Counted from the stretch's first letter, positions 16,458-25,216 are shown. The stretch: DNA of 39,090 nt from an uncultured Blautia sp. (GCA_937900135.1 CALCDJ010000066.1:1-39090); one strand, 5' to 3'. Notes: a model not told the origin generated them from the letters alone. Numbers and translations are program-made.

Positions 16458-17576
16458 TTATTCTGCCACTTTTTTTAAATATCTCTCAAGCCGGGAAGCC
16501 AGACGAAGAAATTCCGGATCTTCCTTCAAGAAATCAAAAACCGGATTCGTTGTCACAGACAAAAGAAGATCCTCCTTCATCAGCCGTCGATCTCTGGGAA
16601 GGTTTCCCGGAAGGGCAAACCCTTCCATCCATTGCTTCGTCCGGTCAAAAAACTCGTCTCCGTGAATGGAAAAATTCTGAAATTCTGTCAAAATTATATG
16701 TACAAGCTTCTGCAGCTGGGAAAGAGTCTGTTCCCGATTCTGATTTTTTGCTTCCCGTATAGCCCCCTGAAGATAATCCACACACATCTTGTGAGGAAAA
16801 AGCGCGTCCAATTCAAATCCTTCTCTCAGACACGCTATTCTCTTGCCTGCCAGTTGTTTCTGTTCTTCGTTTTCTGTAAGCTGCGTATAGAATTCCAGCA
16901 TATCTATCATTTCTGCCAGTTCCTGATACAGCACAGCCTGCACAATCTCCATGGCCTTTTCACGATTTCCCACCATCTGATAAGCGCCAGCCACCAAAGA
17001 CTCCGTGGGCATACGAGGATGAATCCTTTCTCCAAGGACTGCAAACACCTGCTCCGGTCTTCCCTGCACCAGATAGATTATGCCCTCCAGCATCTGCGCA
17101 TCTCCTTTTACCTGTATCTCTGTGCATTCCTTGCGTATTCTTCTGCACAAATTTTCTGCTTCTTCCAGAACCTGTGCCTGTTCCTCACTCGAAGGTGCCA
17201 GCATAAAATTATTCAGTAAGAGCTGCGCCATGGCAAACAAAAGGGGATAACAGGAATCATATCTTCGGATAAACTCCCGCACCTGATGCAGAGTCTCCCA
17301 AAAGGGACGCTCTGCAAACCGGCTGGAAAATTCTCGATATTTTTCCCATATTTTCTTCTCCTCTAACTGTGGCTGATACCCCAGAAGTTCATCAATGGAA
17401 ATATGATAATAGTTCGCAAGCACCGGAAGGATAGTGATATCCGGATAGCTTAAATTGTTTTCCCATTTGGAAACCGATGCCTTGGAAACTCCTGTATACT
17501 CCGCTACCTCATCCTGGGTTACCCCCTTTTCCCTTCTCATTCTGGAAAGAATTTCTCCAATGTTCAGTTCTCTCAT
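16458..17576 (-). CDS. XRE-family transcriptional regulator with TPR-like C-terminal domain
   Basis: This is a 372-residue protein. Residues 8-62 are a classical XRE helix-turn-helix (LSRMRREKGVTQDEVAEYTGVSKASVSKWENN, written here only as a motif range). The rest, from about 75, is a run of amphipathic helices resembling tetratricopeptide repeats, for example the segment around NREKAMEIVQAVLYQE. This architecture is common in Firmicute regulators that sit beside ABC exporters, where the helical part may sense a peptide or protein partner. AGGAGAGGG precedes ATG. It is the first gene of the unit with the ATPase and permease and probably controls that unit. The ligand is unknown. Confidence 0.88.
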   Translation of the reverse strand: MRELNIGEILSRMRREKGVTQDEVAEYTGVSKASVSKWENNLSYPDITILPVLANYYHISIDELLGYQPQLEEKKIWEKYREFSSRFAERPFWETLHQVREFIRRYDSCYPLLFAMAQLLLNNFMLAPSSEEQAQVLEEAENLCRRIRKECTEIQVKGDAQMLEGIIYLVQGRPEQVFAVLGERIHPRMPTESLVAGAYQMVGNREKAMEIVQAVLYQELAEMIDMLEFYTQLTENEEQKQLAGKRIACLREGFELDALFPHKMCVDYLQGAIREAKNQNREQTLSQLQKLVHIILTEFQNFSIHGDEFFDRTKQWMEGFALPGNLPRDRRLMKEDLLLSVTTNPVFDFLKEDPEFLRLASRLERYLKKVAE

Positions 17577-17596
17577 ATCCCTCTCCTTTCCCCCTC

Positions 17597-17625
17597 AGTT
17601 TATTTGATTCCGCAAAAAGAAACAA
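17597..17625 (-). promoter_or_regulatory. Possible promoter of the XRE-ABC unit
   Basis: Minus strand TTGTTT (17625-17620) and TAAACT (17602-17597) with a 17-nt spacer. Both hexamers are imperfect. It would leave a leader of only about 15 nt before the ribosome site. The surrounding 197-bp gap (17577-17773) otherwise holds only the terminator of the upstream gene. Confidence 0.35.
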
Positions 17626-17704
17626 GGGATTTTCAGTAAACTTCTGTTAAAAAAATCAACCACAAGGAAACTTCCGATGCAACAGGAGGTACTGCTTTTC
17701 AGAT

Positions 17705-17764
17705 AAAAAAAGCAGAGGCAGAAAAGCAAATACCCGTAAAGTATCGCTACTCTGTCTCTGTTTC
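17705..17764 (-). terminator. Terminator after the uncharacterised gene at 17.8 kb
   Basis: Long imperfect hairpin on the minus strand: CAGAGACAGAGTAGC pairs with GCTTTTCTGCCTCTG, with an inner GATAC/GTATT stem, followed by seven T at 17712-17706. It lies just after the stop codon of the uncharacterised gene downstream of rubrerythrin. Confidence 0.82.
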
Positions 17765-17773
17765 TTCTCGTTA

Positions 17774-18400
17774 CTATGAACCGGTTTCCATAAGTTCCTT
17801 CATTCGTTTCAAAATATGCTCCATCATGAAAAAAAGTGTTTCATAATGCATATATTCCAGGATGTGTTCGTCAAACATAAATTTCAGACTGGCTGGAAAT
17901 TCCTCATCTCCATCCCAATACTGAAAAATCACAGGAAGAAATGAGAATGGATATAGTTTCACTGCCACATCTCCATTTAATTCCGTTTTTTCTCCCATAC
18001 GAAGACAGACCATCTCCAGTTCATTTGTTTTTCCACTGAAGAAGTCCGCCCACTTCTGAAAGAGATTTCCTCCCGGAGCAGCAGATCGCACGGTCCCCTT
18101 TAACATATTTAAGGAACAATAGCGTCCAGAGAAACTGCAATCCTCTCTGGCATAACAGAGCACATCATAAATGGTCATGGATTCGTTGTAATCCCCTTCC
18201 ACCACTGTGTGAAACTGATCTTCTGACCATTCTACTACGCCGCTGTTTCGGCTGACACGGTATAATCTCCCCACAAATTCCAGATAAAGATACTCTCTGT
18301 CATATTCCAGGGCATATTTTTGGATCATTTTTTCCTGATCATACTTTAAAAATTCTCCCCGCATCCGATCTCGCATCTGTTCGTAATTTGACCCTGCCAT
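17774..18400 (-). CDS. Uncharacterised protein, co-operonic with rubrerythrin
   Basis: This is a 208-residue soluble acidic protein without a signal peptide or membrane helix. It is rich in aromatic residues (YDREYLYLEFVGRLYRVSR near the N-terminus; FSFLPVIFQYWDGDEEFPASLKFMFDEHILEYMHYE later), suggesting a compact alpha/beta fold. I do not recognise a catalytic motif. From memory it resembles a Clostridia-restricted DUF family (possibly DUF3878), but I cannot confirm this. GGAGAG lies 6 nt before ATG. The gene starts 18 nt after the rubrerythrin stop and ends in a strong terminator, so both probably form one transcript. No function is proposed. Confidence 0.75.
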   Translation of the reverse strand: MAGSNYEQMRDRMRGEFLKYDQEKMIQKYALEYDREYLYLEFVGRLYRVSRNSGVVEWSEDQFHTVVEGDYNESMTIYDVLCYAREDCSFSGRYCSLNMLKGTVRSAAPGGNLFQKWADFFSGKTNELEMVCLRMGEKTELNGDVAVKLYPFSFLPVIFQYWDGDEEFPASLKFMFDEHILEYMHYETLFFMMEHILKRMKELMETGS

Positions 18401-18418
18401 AAATCACTCTCCAGGCTT

Positions 18419-18964
18419 TTAGTAATTATTTGCGCGAACCTCAAAAAATGCCTGTGGATGCGCACATACCGGACAAACCTCCGGCGCTTTGGTTCCAAGA
18501 ACAAGATGACCACAGTTACGGCACTCCCATAAAGTTACACCGCTCTTTTCAAAAACTTCTTTTGCTTCTACATTATGAAGAAGCTTCCGATAACGATCTT
18601 CATGTGTTTTTTCTATGGCAGCTACTCCACGGAATTTTTCGGCCAGTTCATGGAAACCCTCTTCCTCTGCTTCACGCGCCATACGGTCATACATGTCAGT
18701 CCACTCGTAATTTTCTCCCTCTGCCGCATGCAGCAGGTTCTCTGCGGTATCTCCCAATTCTCCAAGGGCTTTAAACCATAATTTTGCATGTTCTTTTTCG
18801 TTTTCTGCCGTTTTCAAAAACAGTGCGGCGATTTGCTCATATCCCGCTTTTTTGGCAACGGAAGCAAAGTACGTATATTTATTACGTGCCTGTGATTCTC
18901 CTGCAAATGCTTCCCAAAGATTCTTTTCTGTTTTTGTTCCTGCAAATGGTTTTTTATTTTCCAT
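18419..18964 (-). CDS. rbr: Rubrerythrin (NADH-peroxidase type)
   Basis: This is a 181-residue protein with an N-terminal ferritin-like four-helix domain carrying the diiron E...ExxH pattern (WEAFAGESQARNKYTYFA; TAENEKEHAKLWF; EEEGFHELAEKF; AIEKTHEDRY). The C-terminal rubredoxin domain has two Cys pairs (CRNCGH and CPVCAH). It reduces hydrogen peroxide in the cytoplasm of anaerobes, protecting against oxygen exposure. AGGAGG precedes ATG by 5 nt. It lies 84 bp after the cardiolipin synthase gene; I saw no convincing promoter in that gap. Family length and motifs are normal. Confidence 0.96.
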   Translation of the reverse strand: MENKKPFAGTKTEKNLWEAFAGESQARNKYTYFASVAKKAGYEQIAALFLKTAENEKEHAKLWFKALGELGDTAENLLHAAEGENYEWTDMYDRMAREAEEEGFHELAEKFRGVAAIEKTHEDRYRKLLHNVEAKEVFEKSGVTLWECRNCGHLVLGTKAPEVCPVCAHPQAFFEVRANNY

Positions 18965-19048
18965 ATCTGCCTCCTGTTCTGTTTCAAATTTACGGTTTCA
19001 TAGGTTTATTTTATCCTGCAATCATCCAATACATGCATGATTCCATTC

Positions 19049-20614
19049 TTATAACATCGGCGCCAGCACGCGCATCACGCTCTGAATGCCTCGTATTGCA
19101 ATATTTCTATGCCGGCAGAATTCCAGGTCAATGGGTGTACAGTAATCCAGAGTTTCCATGAAATCCTGACGGATATCTGCGATCACACGGTTCTTGTAGA
19201 TCCACACGCCATCCTCAAAATGCAGGTACAGACTGCGGTAATCCAGATTGATCGTTCCTACCACACCAACCTCATCATCACAGACAAAGGATTTCGCATG
19301 AAGAAAACCTGGCTGGTATTCATAAATCTCCACTCCGGCTTCCAACAGCTGTTCATAATAGGACTGGGTAAGCAAAAAGACCATTTTTTTGTCCGGGATT
19401 CCCGGTGTCATAATCTTCACATCCACACCGCTTTTTGCAGCCAGACAAAGAGCCGTCATTAATTCGTTATCCACAATCAGATATGGGGTGCAGATATAAA
19501 CGTAATGTTTCGCCTTGTTAATGATATTTAAATAAACGTTTTCCCCTACAATCTCATCATCCAGAGGCGTATCACAGAACGGCTGCACAAAACCGTCTCC
19601 TTCAAAAGGTTCCGGATGATAGCGATGGGGGCGATAACAATCAAAATCAATTTTATCTGTGGAGCGGGTCACTACTGTCCACATCTGAAGAAACATGGCA
19701 GTCATGTTCCATACCGCATCTCCTTTTAACATCACAGCCGTATCCTTCCAGTGACCGAAACGCTCTCTCTGGTTAATGTACTCATCTGCCAGATTGATGC
19801 CTCCTGTAAATCCGGTATGTCCGTCAATGACACAAATCTTTCTGTGATCCCGGTTATTCTGAATCACATTCAAAATCGGACGGAACCGGTTAAATACCTG
19901 GCATTTGATTCCCTTCTCCCGAAGGCTCTTATCATATTGATGGGGCAGTGTGGTCAGACAGCCAAATCCGTCATAGATCAGACGAACATCCACGCCCTCT
20001 GAAACTTTTCTCTCTAAGATTTCAAGAATCGTCTGCCACATTACGCCGTCATTGATGATAAAATATTCAATATAAATATAATGCTTCGCCTCTTCCAGTT
20101 CTTTTACAAGCACCGGGAACATGTCATCTCCCACCTGAAAGTATTCCATGGTGGTATTCTCATGCACCGGATATCCTGCATGGCGGTAAATATACTTGGA
20201 TTGGATTGCTGCCGAAAGATCTTCCTTCTCCAGCCGTTCCCTGGTATCCGGAGATTCCTTCATATATGAATCGCACTGTTCCAGAACTTTTTCAAAATTA
20301 TTCTGCATCACTGTCGCAATTCTGGATTGTCCGAAAATCAGATACAAAACAAGGCCAAATACCGGAATTGCCATGATCAGAATGGTCCATGCCAGCTTAT
20401 AAGAAGGATTAATCTTCTTATTTACCAGCCAGAGCACCACCAGAATGGTCAAGATGCTGATTCCCAGATTGATCCATTTGGAATACCCCGCCAGTCTCCA
20501 TACTGTCAGCAAGATCCATCCCAACTGAATCATGAGTGCTATTACCACATAGAAAATACGATTAAACAGTAATTTTGATATTTTTTTCAAAGGCATCATT
20601 ATCAGGTTCAGCAT
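19049..20614 (-). CDS. cls: Cardiolipin synthase
   Basis: This is a 521-residue membrane phospholipase D-family enzyme that joins phosphatidylglycerol molecules to make cardiolipin. Two N-terminal transmembrane helices (IFYVVIALMIQLGWILLTV and the INLGISILTILVVLWLV region) are followed by two HKD motifs, HRKICVIDGHTGFTGG and HAKSFVCDDEVGVVGT. The start is placed at the ATG at 20614, which has AGGAGA about 7 nt upstream; an in-frame extension to 20668 would run through the rpsU terminator hairpin and is unlikely. The ribosome site begins only a few bases after that hairpin, so expression may depend on read-through from rpsU. Confidence 0.94.
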   Translation of the reverse strand: MLNLIMMPLKKISKLLFNRIFYVVIALMIQLGWILLTVWRLAGYSKWINLGISILTILVVLWLVNKKINPSYKLAWTILIMAIPVFGLVLYLIFGQSRIATVMQNNFEKVLEQCDSYMKESPDTRERLEKEDLSAAIQSKYIYRHAGYPVHENTTMEYFQVGDDMFPVLVKELEEAKHYIYIEYFIINDGVMWQTILEILERKVSEGVDVRLIYDGFGCLTTLPHQYDKSLREKGIKCQVFNRFRPILNVIQNNRDHRKICVIDGHTGFTGGINLADEYINQRERFGHWKDTAVMLKGDAVWNMTAMFLQMWTVVTRSTDKIDFDCYRPHRYHPEPFEGDGFVQPFCDTPLDDEIVGENVYLNIINKAKHYVYICTPYLIVDNELMTALCLAAKSGVDVKIMTPGIPDKKMVFLLTQSYYEQLLEAGVEIYEYQPGFLHAKSFVCDDEVGVVGTINLDYRSLYLHFEDGVWIYKNRVIADIRQDFMETLDYCTPIDLEFCRHRNIAIRGIQSVMRVLAPML

Positions 20615-20629
20615 AAAAAGTCTCCTATT

Positions 20630-20660
20630 AAAAATCCCTGACCAGAAGTCAGGGATTTTC
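20630..20660 (-). terminator. rpsU terminator, directly before the cls ribosome site
   Basis: Perfect 12-bp stem AAAATCCCTGAC / GTCAGGGATTTT with a TTCTG loop and a trailing T run on the minus strand, beginning 8 nt after the rpsU stop. The Shine-Dalgarno sequence of cls begins a few nt past the T run. Confidence 0.88.
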
Positions 20661-20668
20661 GCGCACAA

Positions 20669-20845
20669 TTAATTATATTTACGTTTTCTTGCGGCTTCAG
20701 ATTTTTTCTTACGACGAACGCTTGGTTTCTCGTAATGCTCTCTCTTGCGGATTTCCTGCTGGATACCTGCTTTTGCACAGCTTCTCTTGAATCTGCGAAG
20801 AGCGCTATCTAAAGTCTCGTTCTCTTTTACGATTACATTTGACAT
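20669..20845 (-). CDS. rpsU: 30S ribosomal protein S21
   Basis: This 58-residue small basic protein starts MSNVIVKENETLDSALRRFKR and ends in the typical Arg/Lys-rich tail (KPSVRRKKKSEAARKRKYN). The length is normal for bS21. The ATG at 20845 has AGGTG 7 nt upstream; an upstream in-frame extension overlaps the promoter and is not coding. It is carried on its own transcript, with a promoter at 20.95-20.92 kb and a terminator right after the stop. In Firmicutes bS21 binds the 30S platform near the 16S 3' end. Confidence 0.97.
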   Translation of the reverse strand: MSNVIVKENETLDSALRRFKRSCAKAGIQQEIRKREHYEKPSVRRKKKSEAARKRKYN

Positions 20846-20923
20846 AGACTCACACCTAACCTCCCTCCAGTTGTAGATTGTGCTTAAATACAACTGTCTG
20901 GGTATTTTTCTTGCACATCTGGT

Positions 20924-20953
20924 ATTATATATCATAGCTGTAAGGTTCGTCAA
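20924..20953 (-). promoter_or_regulatory. Sigma-A promoter of rpsU
   Basis: Minus strand TTGACG (20953-20948) and TATAAT (20929-20924), 18-nt spacer. The start is near 20917, giving a leader of about 70 nt before the S21 ATG. It sits in the 149-bp gap after alaS. Confidence 0.8.
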
Positions 20954-20994
20954 CAGATTTTGGGTATTTTTAGAAAAAACTTTTTCAATTTTTT

Positions 20995-23634
20995 TTACTG
21001 AAGCTGTCCTTCCAGAATACCTGCTACTGCTGCAATCGCCTCTTCTGCTTTTTCCGGATTTTTGCCGCCGGCCTGAGCCATATTTGGACGACCGCCGCCG
21101 CCTCCGCCAACGATCGCTGCGGTTGCTTTGATCAGGTTTCCTGCATGAGCGCCAGCCTTCTGCGCGCCATCGGTTGCCATGGCCAGGAGATTTACTTTTC
21201 CTCCATTGACAGCAGCCAGAACCACCACGCCTTCTCCCAGCTTATCCTTCAACTGGTCTCCAAGATCACGAAGTCCGTTCATGTCCACGCCGTCTACCTT
21301 TGCAGCAAGAAGCTTCACGCCTTTTACTTCCACGATCTTATTCATCACATCCCCAAGAGATCCCTGTGCCAGCTTACTCTTTAAGGATTCATTTTCACTC
21401 TGAAGAGTTTTGACCTCTCCCTGTAAATGAGCAATCTTATCCAATACTTCTGCCGGATTCGCCTTCAGTGCCTTTGCAGCTGCATGAAGAGCTTCTTCCT
21501 GTTTCTTATAGTATTCCAGAACACCGTTTCCGGTAAGCGCTTCAATACGACGCACACCTGCTGCAATACCGGATTCAGAAAGAATCTTAAACAGCATGAT
21601 AGAGCTGGTGTTGGCTACATGCGTACCACCGCAAAGCTCTTTGGAAAAGTCTCCCATGGATACTACACGTACCTTCTGGTCATACTTTTCTCCAAAGAGA
21701 GCCATAGCACCGGATTTCTTCGCTTCTTCAATATCCATCACATCGGTACGCACATCCAGAGCCGCCTGAATCTGCTCATTTACCAATTCTTCCACCCTTG
21801 CAATTTCTTCGCTGGTCATGGCCTGGAAATGTGCAAAGTCGAAACGCAGTCTGTCTGGAGTAACCAGAGAACCTTTCTGTTCTACATGGGAGCCCAGAAC
21901 TGTTTTCAGAGCCTTCTGAAGAAGATGGGTAGCACTGTGGTTTTTCTCTGTGTCCTTACGTCCCTTGGTATTTACTTTCAGAGAAACCGTCTCTCCTGTG
22001 GAAATCATACCGGATTCCATATGTCCCACATGACCTACTTTGCCGCCGCGAAGCTTGATGGTATCTTCTACTGCAAACACACCGGTTGCTGTTTCAATCA
22101 CACCAGTATCGCCTTCCTGTCCACCCATGGTAGCATAGAATGGAGTCTCTTCTACGAAGATGGTTCCCTTCTGACCTTCCATAAGAGAGGAAACAATTTC
22201 TTTCTCGCCGGTGAGTACCGTTACCTTAGAATCGAAAGAAAGATGCTCATATCCAACAAATTCTGTGGTCACTTCATTATCAATTTCATCATAAACGGTG
22301 GCATCAGCGCCCATGTAGTTGGTTACTTCACGCGCTTCACGTGCCTTGGTACGCTGCTCTTCCATTGCTTTCTGGAAGCCTTCTTCATCAATACCATAGC
22401 CCTTTTCTTCCAGAATTTCTTTTGTCAGATCCAGCGGGAATCCATAGGTATCGTATAATTTAAATGCATCCTCTCCGGAAAGAACAGTTTTACCGGAAGA
22501 CTTCATTTCCTCTTCCATATCGGAAAGAATACGAAGACCCTGGTCGATGGTCTTATTAAACTGATTTTCTTCATTGGTCAGAACCTTGAAAATAAATTCT
22601 TTCTTTTCTTCCAGTTCCGGATATCCATCCTTAGAACCTTCGATAACCATAGCGCTGAGTCTGGATAAGAAGGTTCCTTCTATTCCAAGAAGACGTCCGT
22701 GACGTGCTGCACGACGAATCAGACGGCGAAGCACATAACCTCTTCCCTCATTGGTAGGCATGATACCGTCAGAGATCATAAAGGTTGCAGAACGGATATG
22801 GTCTGTAATCAGACGAATGGAAACGTCATCGGAATAGTTTTCCCCATAAGTCTTTCCTGCCACTTCACATACCAGGTTTCTCAGAGCGCAAATGGTATCC
22901 ACATCAAAGATGGAATCCACATCCTGTACAACAACTGCCAGTCGCTCCAGACCCATACCAGTATCAATGTTCTTCTGTTTCAGTTCTTCATAGTTTCCGT
23001 TTCCGTCATTTTCAAACTGGGTAAATACGTTATTCCATACTTCCATATAACGGTCACAGTCACAGCCTACGGTACAGCCTTCTTTGCCGCAGCCGTATTT
23101 TTCTCCACGATCATAGTAAATTTCAGAACATGGACCACATGGACCAGCGCCATGCTCCCAGAAGTTATCTTCTTTTCCGAAACGGAAGATACGCTCTGCC
23201 GGGATTCCAATCTCTTTATTCCAGATTTCAAAAGCCTCGTCATCATCCAGATATACGGATGGGTACAGTCTATCCGGATCCAGACCTACCACCTTGGTAA
23301 GGAATTCCCAGGACCATTCCAGGGCTTCTCTTTTGAAGTAATCTCCAAAAGAAAAGTTACCCAGCATCTCAAAGAATGTACCGTGGCGCGCTGTCTTACC
23401 TACATTCTCAATATCTCCGGTACGGATACATTTCTGGCAGGTTGCCACTCTGGTTCTTGGCGGGATTTCCGCTCCTGTAAAATATGGTTTTAAGGGTGCC
23501 ATTCCTGCATTGATCAGAAGAAGACTCTTATCTCCCTGGGGAACCAGGGAAAAGCTCTTCATTACCAGATGTCCTTTACTTTCCATGAAATCCAGAAACA
23601 TCTGGCGAAGCTCATTCACTCCATATTTCTTCAT
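20995..23634 (-). CDS. alaS: Alanyl-tRNA synthetase
   Basis: This 879-residue class II synthetase charges tRNA-Ala. The catalytic domain is N-terminal (ELRQMFLDFMESKGH; NAGMAPLKPYFTG; RLIRRAARHGRLLG). The editing domain has the zinc/catalytic pattern HSATH and CGGTHV. The C-Ala region ends in the GGGGGGRPNMAQAGGK motif. The start is the second ATG (23634), which has AGGAGG 8 nt upstream; the first at 23640 lies only 2 nt from that site. The gene starts 24 nt after the tyrS stop with no terminator between, so it is predicted to share the tyrosine T-box leader. No strong terminator was seen after alaS. Confidence 0.97.
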   Translation of the reverse strand: MKKYGVNELRQMFLDFMESKGHLVMKSFSLVPQGDKSLLLINAGMAPLKPYFTGAEIPPRTRVATCQKCIRTGDIENVGKTARHGTFFEMLGNFSFGDYFKREALEWSWEFLTKVVGLDPDRLYPSVYLDDDEAFEIWNKEIGIPAERIFRFGKEDNFWEHGAGPCGPCSEIYYDRGEKYGCGKEGCTVGCDCDRYMEVWNNVFTQFENDGNGNYEELKQKNIDTGMGLERLAVVVQDVDSIFDVDTICALRNLVCEVAGKTYGENYSDDVSIRLITDHIRSATFMISDGIMPTNEGRGYVLRRLIRRAARHGRLLGIEGTFLSRLSAMVIEGSKDGYPELEEKKEFIFKVLTNEENQFNKTIDQGLRILSDMEEEMKSSGKTVLSGEDAFKLYDTYGFPLDLTKEILEEKGYGIDEEGFQKAMEEQRTKAREAREVTNYMGADATVYDEIDNEVTTEFVGYEHLSFDSKVTVLTGEKEIVSSLMEGQKGTIFVEETPFYATMGGQEGDTGVIETATGVFAVEDTIKLRGGKVGHVGHMESGMISTGETVSLKVNTKGRKDTEKNHSATHLLQKALKTVLGSHVEQKGSLVTPDRLRFDFAHFQAMTSEEIARVEELVNEQIQAALDVRTDVMDIEEAKKSGAMALFGEKYDQKVRVVSMGDFSKELCGGTHVANTSSIMLFKILSESGIAAGVRRIEALTGNGVLEYYKKQEEALHAAAKALKANPAEVLDKIAHLQGEVKTLQSENESLKSKLAQGSLGDVMNKIVEVKGVKLLAAKVDGVDMNGLRDLGDQLKDKLGEGVVVLAAVNGGKVNLLAMATDGAQKAGAHAGNLIKATAAIVGGGGGGRPNMAQAGGKNPEKAEEAIAAVAGILEGQLQ

Positions 23635-23658
23635 TTCCATTTCCTCCTAGTGTCTGAT

Positions 23659-24885
23659 TTATTTCACACAAACCTTATTGAATTTCTTTTTGCCACGCTT
23701 CAGCACAATACCGTCACCCTGAAGGCTCTCTTTGGATACCATATGCTTGATGTCCGTGATTTTTTCTCCGTCAATGGAAACGCCGCCCTGTTCAATGGCA
23801 CGACGTCCTTCGGAACGTGTTGGAACCAACTGGGATTTTACCAGAAGTGTAATCAGGTCAATCTGATCCTCTGTAAAATCTTCTTCTGTCAGCTCTGTGC
23901 TTGGCATATTCGCTGTATTCGCACCGCCGGCAAACAGTGCTCTTGCGCCTTCCTGCGCCTTTTTCGCTTCTTCTTCTCCATGTACCAGATTGGTCAGTTC
24001 GTAAGCCAGGACTTCTTTTGCCTTATTTAACTGACTGCCTTCCCAGGTTGCCATTTCATCAATCTGTTCCAGCGGAAGGAAGGTGAGAAGACGCATACAT
24101 TTGATTACGTCTGCATCATCCACATTTCTCCAGTACTGGTAGAAATCAAATGGGGAGGTTTTATTCGGATCCAGCCATACAGCGCCAGACTGTGTTTTTC
24201 CCATCTTTTTACCTTCAGAATTCAGAAGCAGGGTGATGGTCATTGCGTATGCATCTTTTCCCAGTTTTCGTCTGATAAGTTCTGTACCGCCTAACATGTT
24301 CGCCCACTGGTCATCTCCGCCGAACTGCATGGTACATCCGTATTTCTGGTACAGCATGTAGAAGTCGTAGCTCTGCATGATCATGTAGTTAAACTCCAGG
24401 AAGGTAAGTCCACGTTCCATACGCTGCTTATAGCATTCATGAGAAAGCATTCTGTTTACAGAGAAATGAGCGCCCACCTCTCTTAATACTTCTACATAAT
24501 TGAGATCCATAAGCCAGTCTGCATTGTTTACCATCAATGCTTTTCCATCGGAAAAATCAATGAAGCGTTCCATCTGTTTTTTGAAGCAGTCAATGTTATG
24601 CTGAATGGTTTCCGGTGTCATCATCTGACGCATATCACTTCTTCCAGACGGGTCACCGATCATACCGGTACCGCCTCCAAGAAGAGCGATGGGTTTGTTT
24701 CCTGCCATCTGCAGACGTTTCATCAGACAAAGAGCCATGAAATGTCCCACATGAAGGCTGTCTGCGGTTGGGTCAAAGCCAATATAAAAAGTCGCCTTTC
24801 CATTATTTACCATTTCTTTAATTTCGTCTTCGTCTGTTACCTGGGCAATCAGACCACGCGCCTGAAGTTCTTCCCAAAGTGTCAT
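23659..24885 (-). CDS. tyrS: Tyrosyl-tRNA synthetase
   Basis: This 408-residue class I synthetase charges tRNA-Tyr. The signature HVGH lies at 45-48 and the KMSKS-type loop reads KMGKT at 227-231. The C-terminus is an S4 RNA-binding domain (GRRAIEQGGVSIDGEKITD). AGGAGG precedes ATG by 8 nt. The gene is preceded by a T-box leader whose specifier codon is UAC (Tyr), confirming both identity and regulation: uncharged tRNA-Tyr should promote read-through. alaS follows immediately. Confidence 0.97.
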   Translation of the reverse strand: MTLWEELQARGLIAQVTDEDEIKEMVNNGKATFYIGFDPTADSLHVGHFMALCLMKRLQMAGNKPIALLGGGTGMIGDPSGRSDMRQMMTPETIQHNIDCFKKQMERFIDFSDGKALMVNNADWLMDLNYVEVLREVGAHFSVNRMLSHECYKQRMERGLTFLEFNYMIMQSYDFYMLYQKYGCTMQFGGDDQWANMLGGTELIRRKLGKDAYAMTITLLLNSEGKKMGKTQSGAVWLDPNKTSPFDFYQYWRNVDDADVIKCMRLLTFLPLEQIDEMATWEGSQLNKAKEVLAYELTNLVHGEEEAKKAQEGARALFAGGANTANMPSTELTEEDFTEDQIDLITLLVKSQLVPTRSEGRRAIEQGGVSIDGEKITDIKHMVSKESLQGDGIVLKRGKKKFNKVCVK

Positions 24886-24902
24886 AATTCATTCCTCCTG
24901 AT

Positions 24903-24947
24903 AATAAAAAAATCCCCGGTTCCTGTCCTTTTAGGACGAGAACCGGG
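24903..24947 (-). terminator. T-box attenuator terminator
   Basis: Stem CCCGGTTCTCGTCC / GGACAGGAACCGGG with an AAAA-containing loop, followed by ATTTTTTT on the minus strand, 18 nt before the tyrS start codon. It should form when tRNA-Tyr is charged. Confidence 0.9.
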
Positions 24948-25181
24948 TCCCGTGATACCACCTAAATTCGCAAAGGACTCGCATCCTTGGCCTTGGCAAG
25001 TGACGTTTTCATCACTCAGGCATGATAACGTATGCCAGACGGCGCAGCCTACTGTTCCCTTTCGGTGCGCGGCTCCGGGATGTATTCACAAAAGTTCCAC
25101 AGGCGCCTCTCACCAGCCGGCTGCTCTCTGTCTGCTTTCCTTATGCTACTTTTTCCCTTCAGTGCCTTTTTCTTTTATCTA
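24903..25181 (-). promoter_or_regulatory. Tyrosine T-box riboswitch leader
   Basis: The minus-strand leader runs about 275 nt from the predicted start near 25181. The conserved T-box sequence TAGGTGGTATCACGG lies at 24964-24950, and its TGGT bulge pairs with the ACCA end expected for tRNA-Tyr. A specifier loop with GAATACATCC gives the codon UAC (Tyr) at 25084-25082. Stem I arms with GAGAGC and GCTGGTGAGAGGCG elements lie upstream. The leader ends in a terminator (24947-24914: CCCGGTTC...GAACCGGG and GTCC/GGAC pairings) followed by a T run, the classical attenuator. It fills most of the 390-bp gap before tyrS. Confidence 0.93.
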
Positions 25182-25187
25182 TTAGCC

Positions 25188-25216
25188 AGTATACAAACAG
25201 TGATTTTATTTGTCAA
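25188..25216 (-). promoter_or_regulatory. Sigma-A promoter of the tyrS-alaS T-box transcript
   Basis: Minus strand TTGACA (25216-25211, perfect) and TATACT (25193-25188) with a 17-nt spacer. Transcription would start near 25181 at the head of the T-box leader. Between this promoter and the rnhA stop there is only a small hairpin (25246-25259). Confidence 0.88.

Noticed and set aside
20615..20668. Upstream extension of cls in the same frame
   Set aside because: It would be translated through the rpsU terminator hairpin and has no ribosome site; the ATG at 20614 has a good one.
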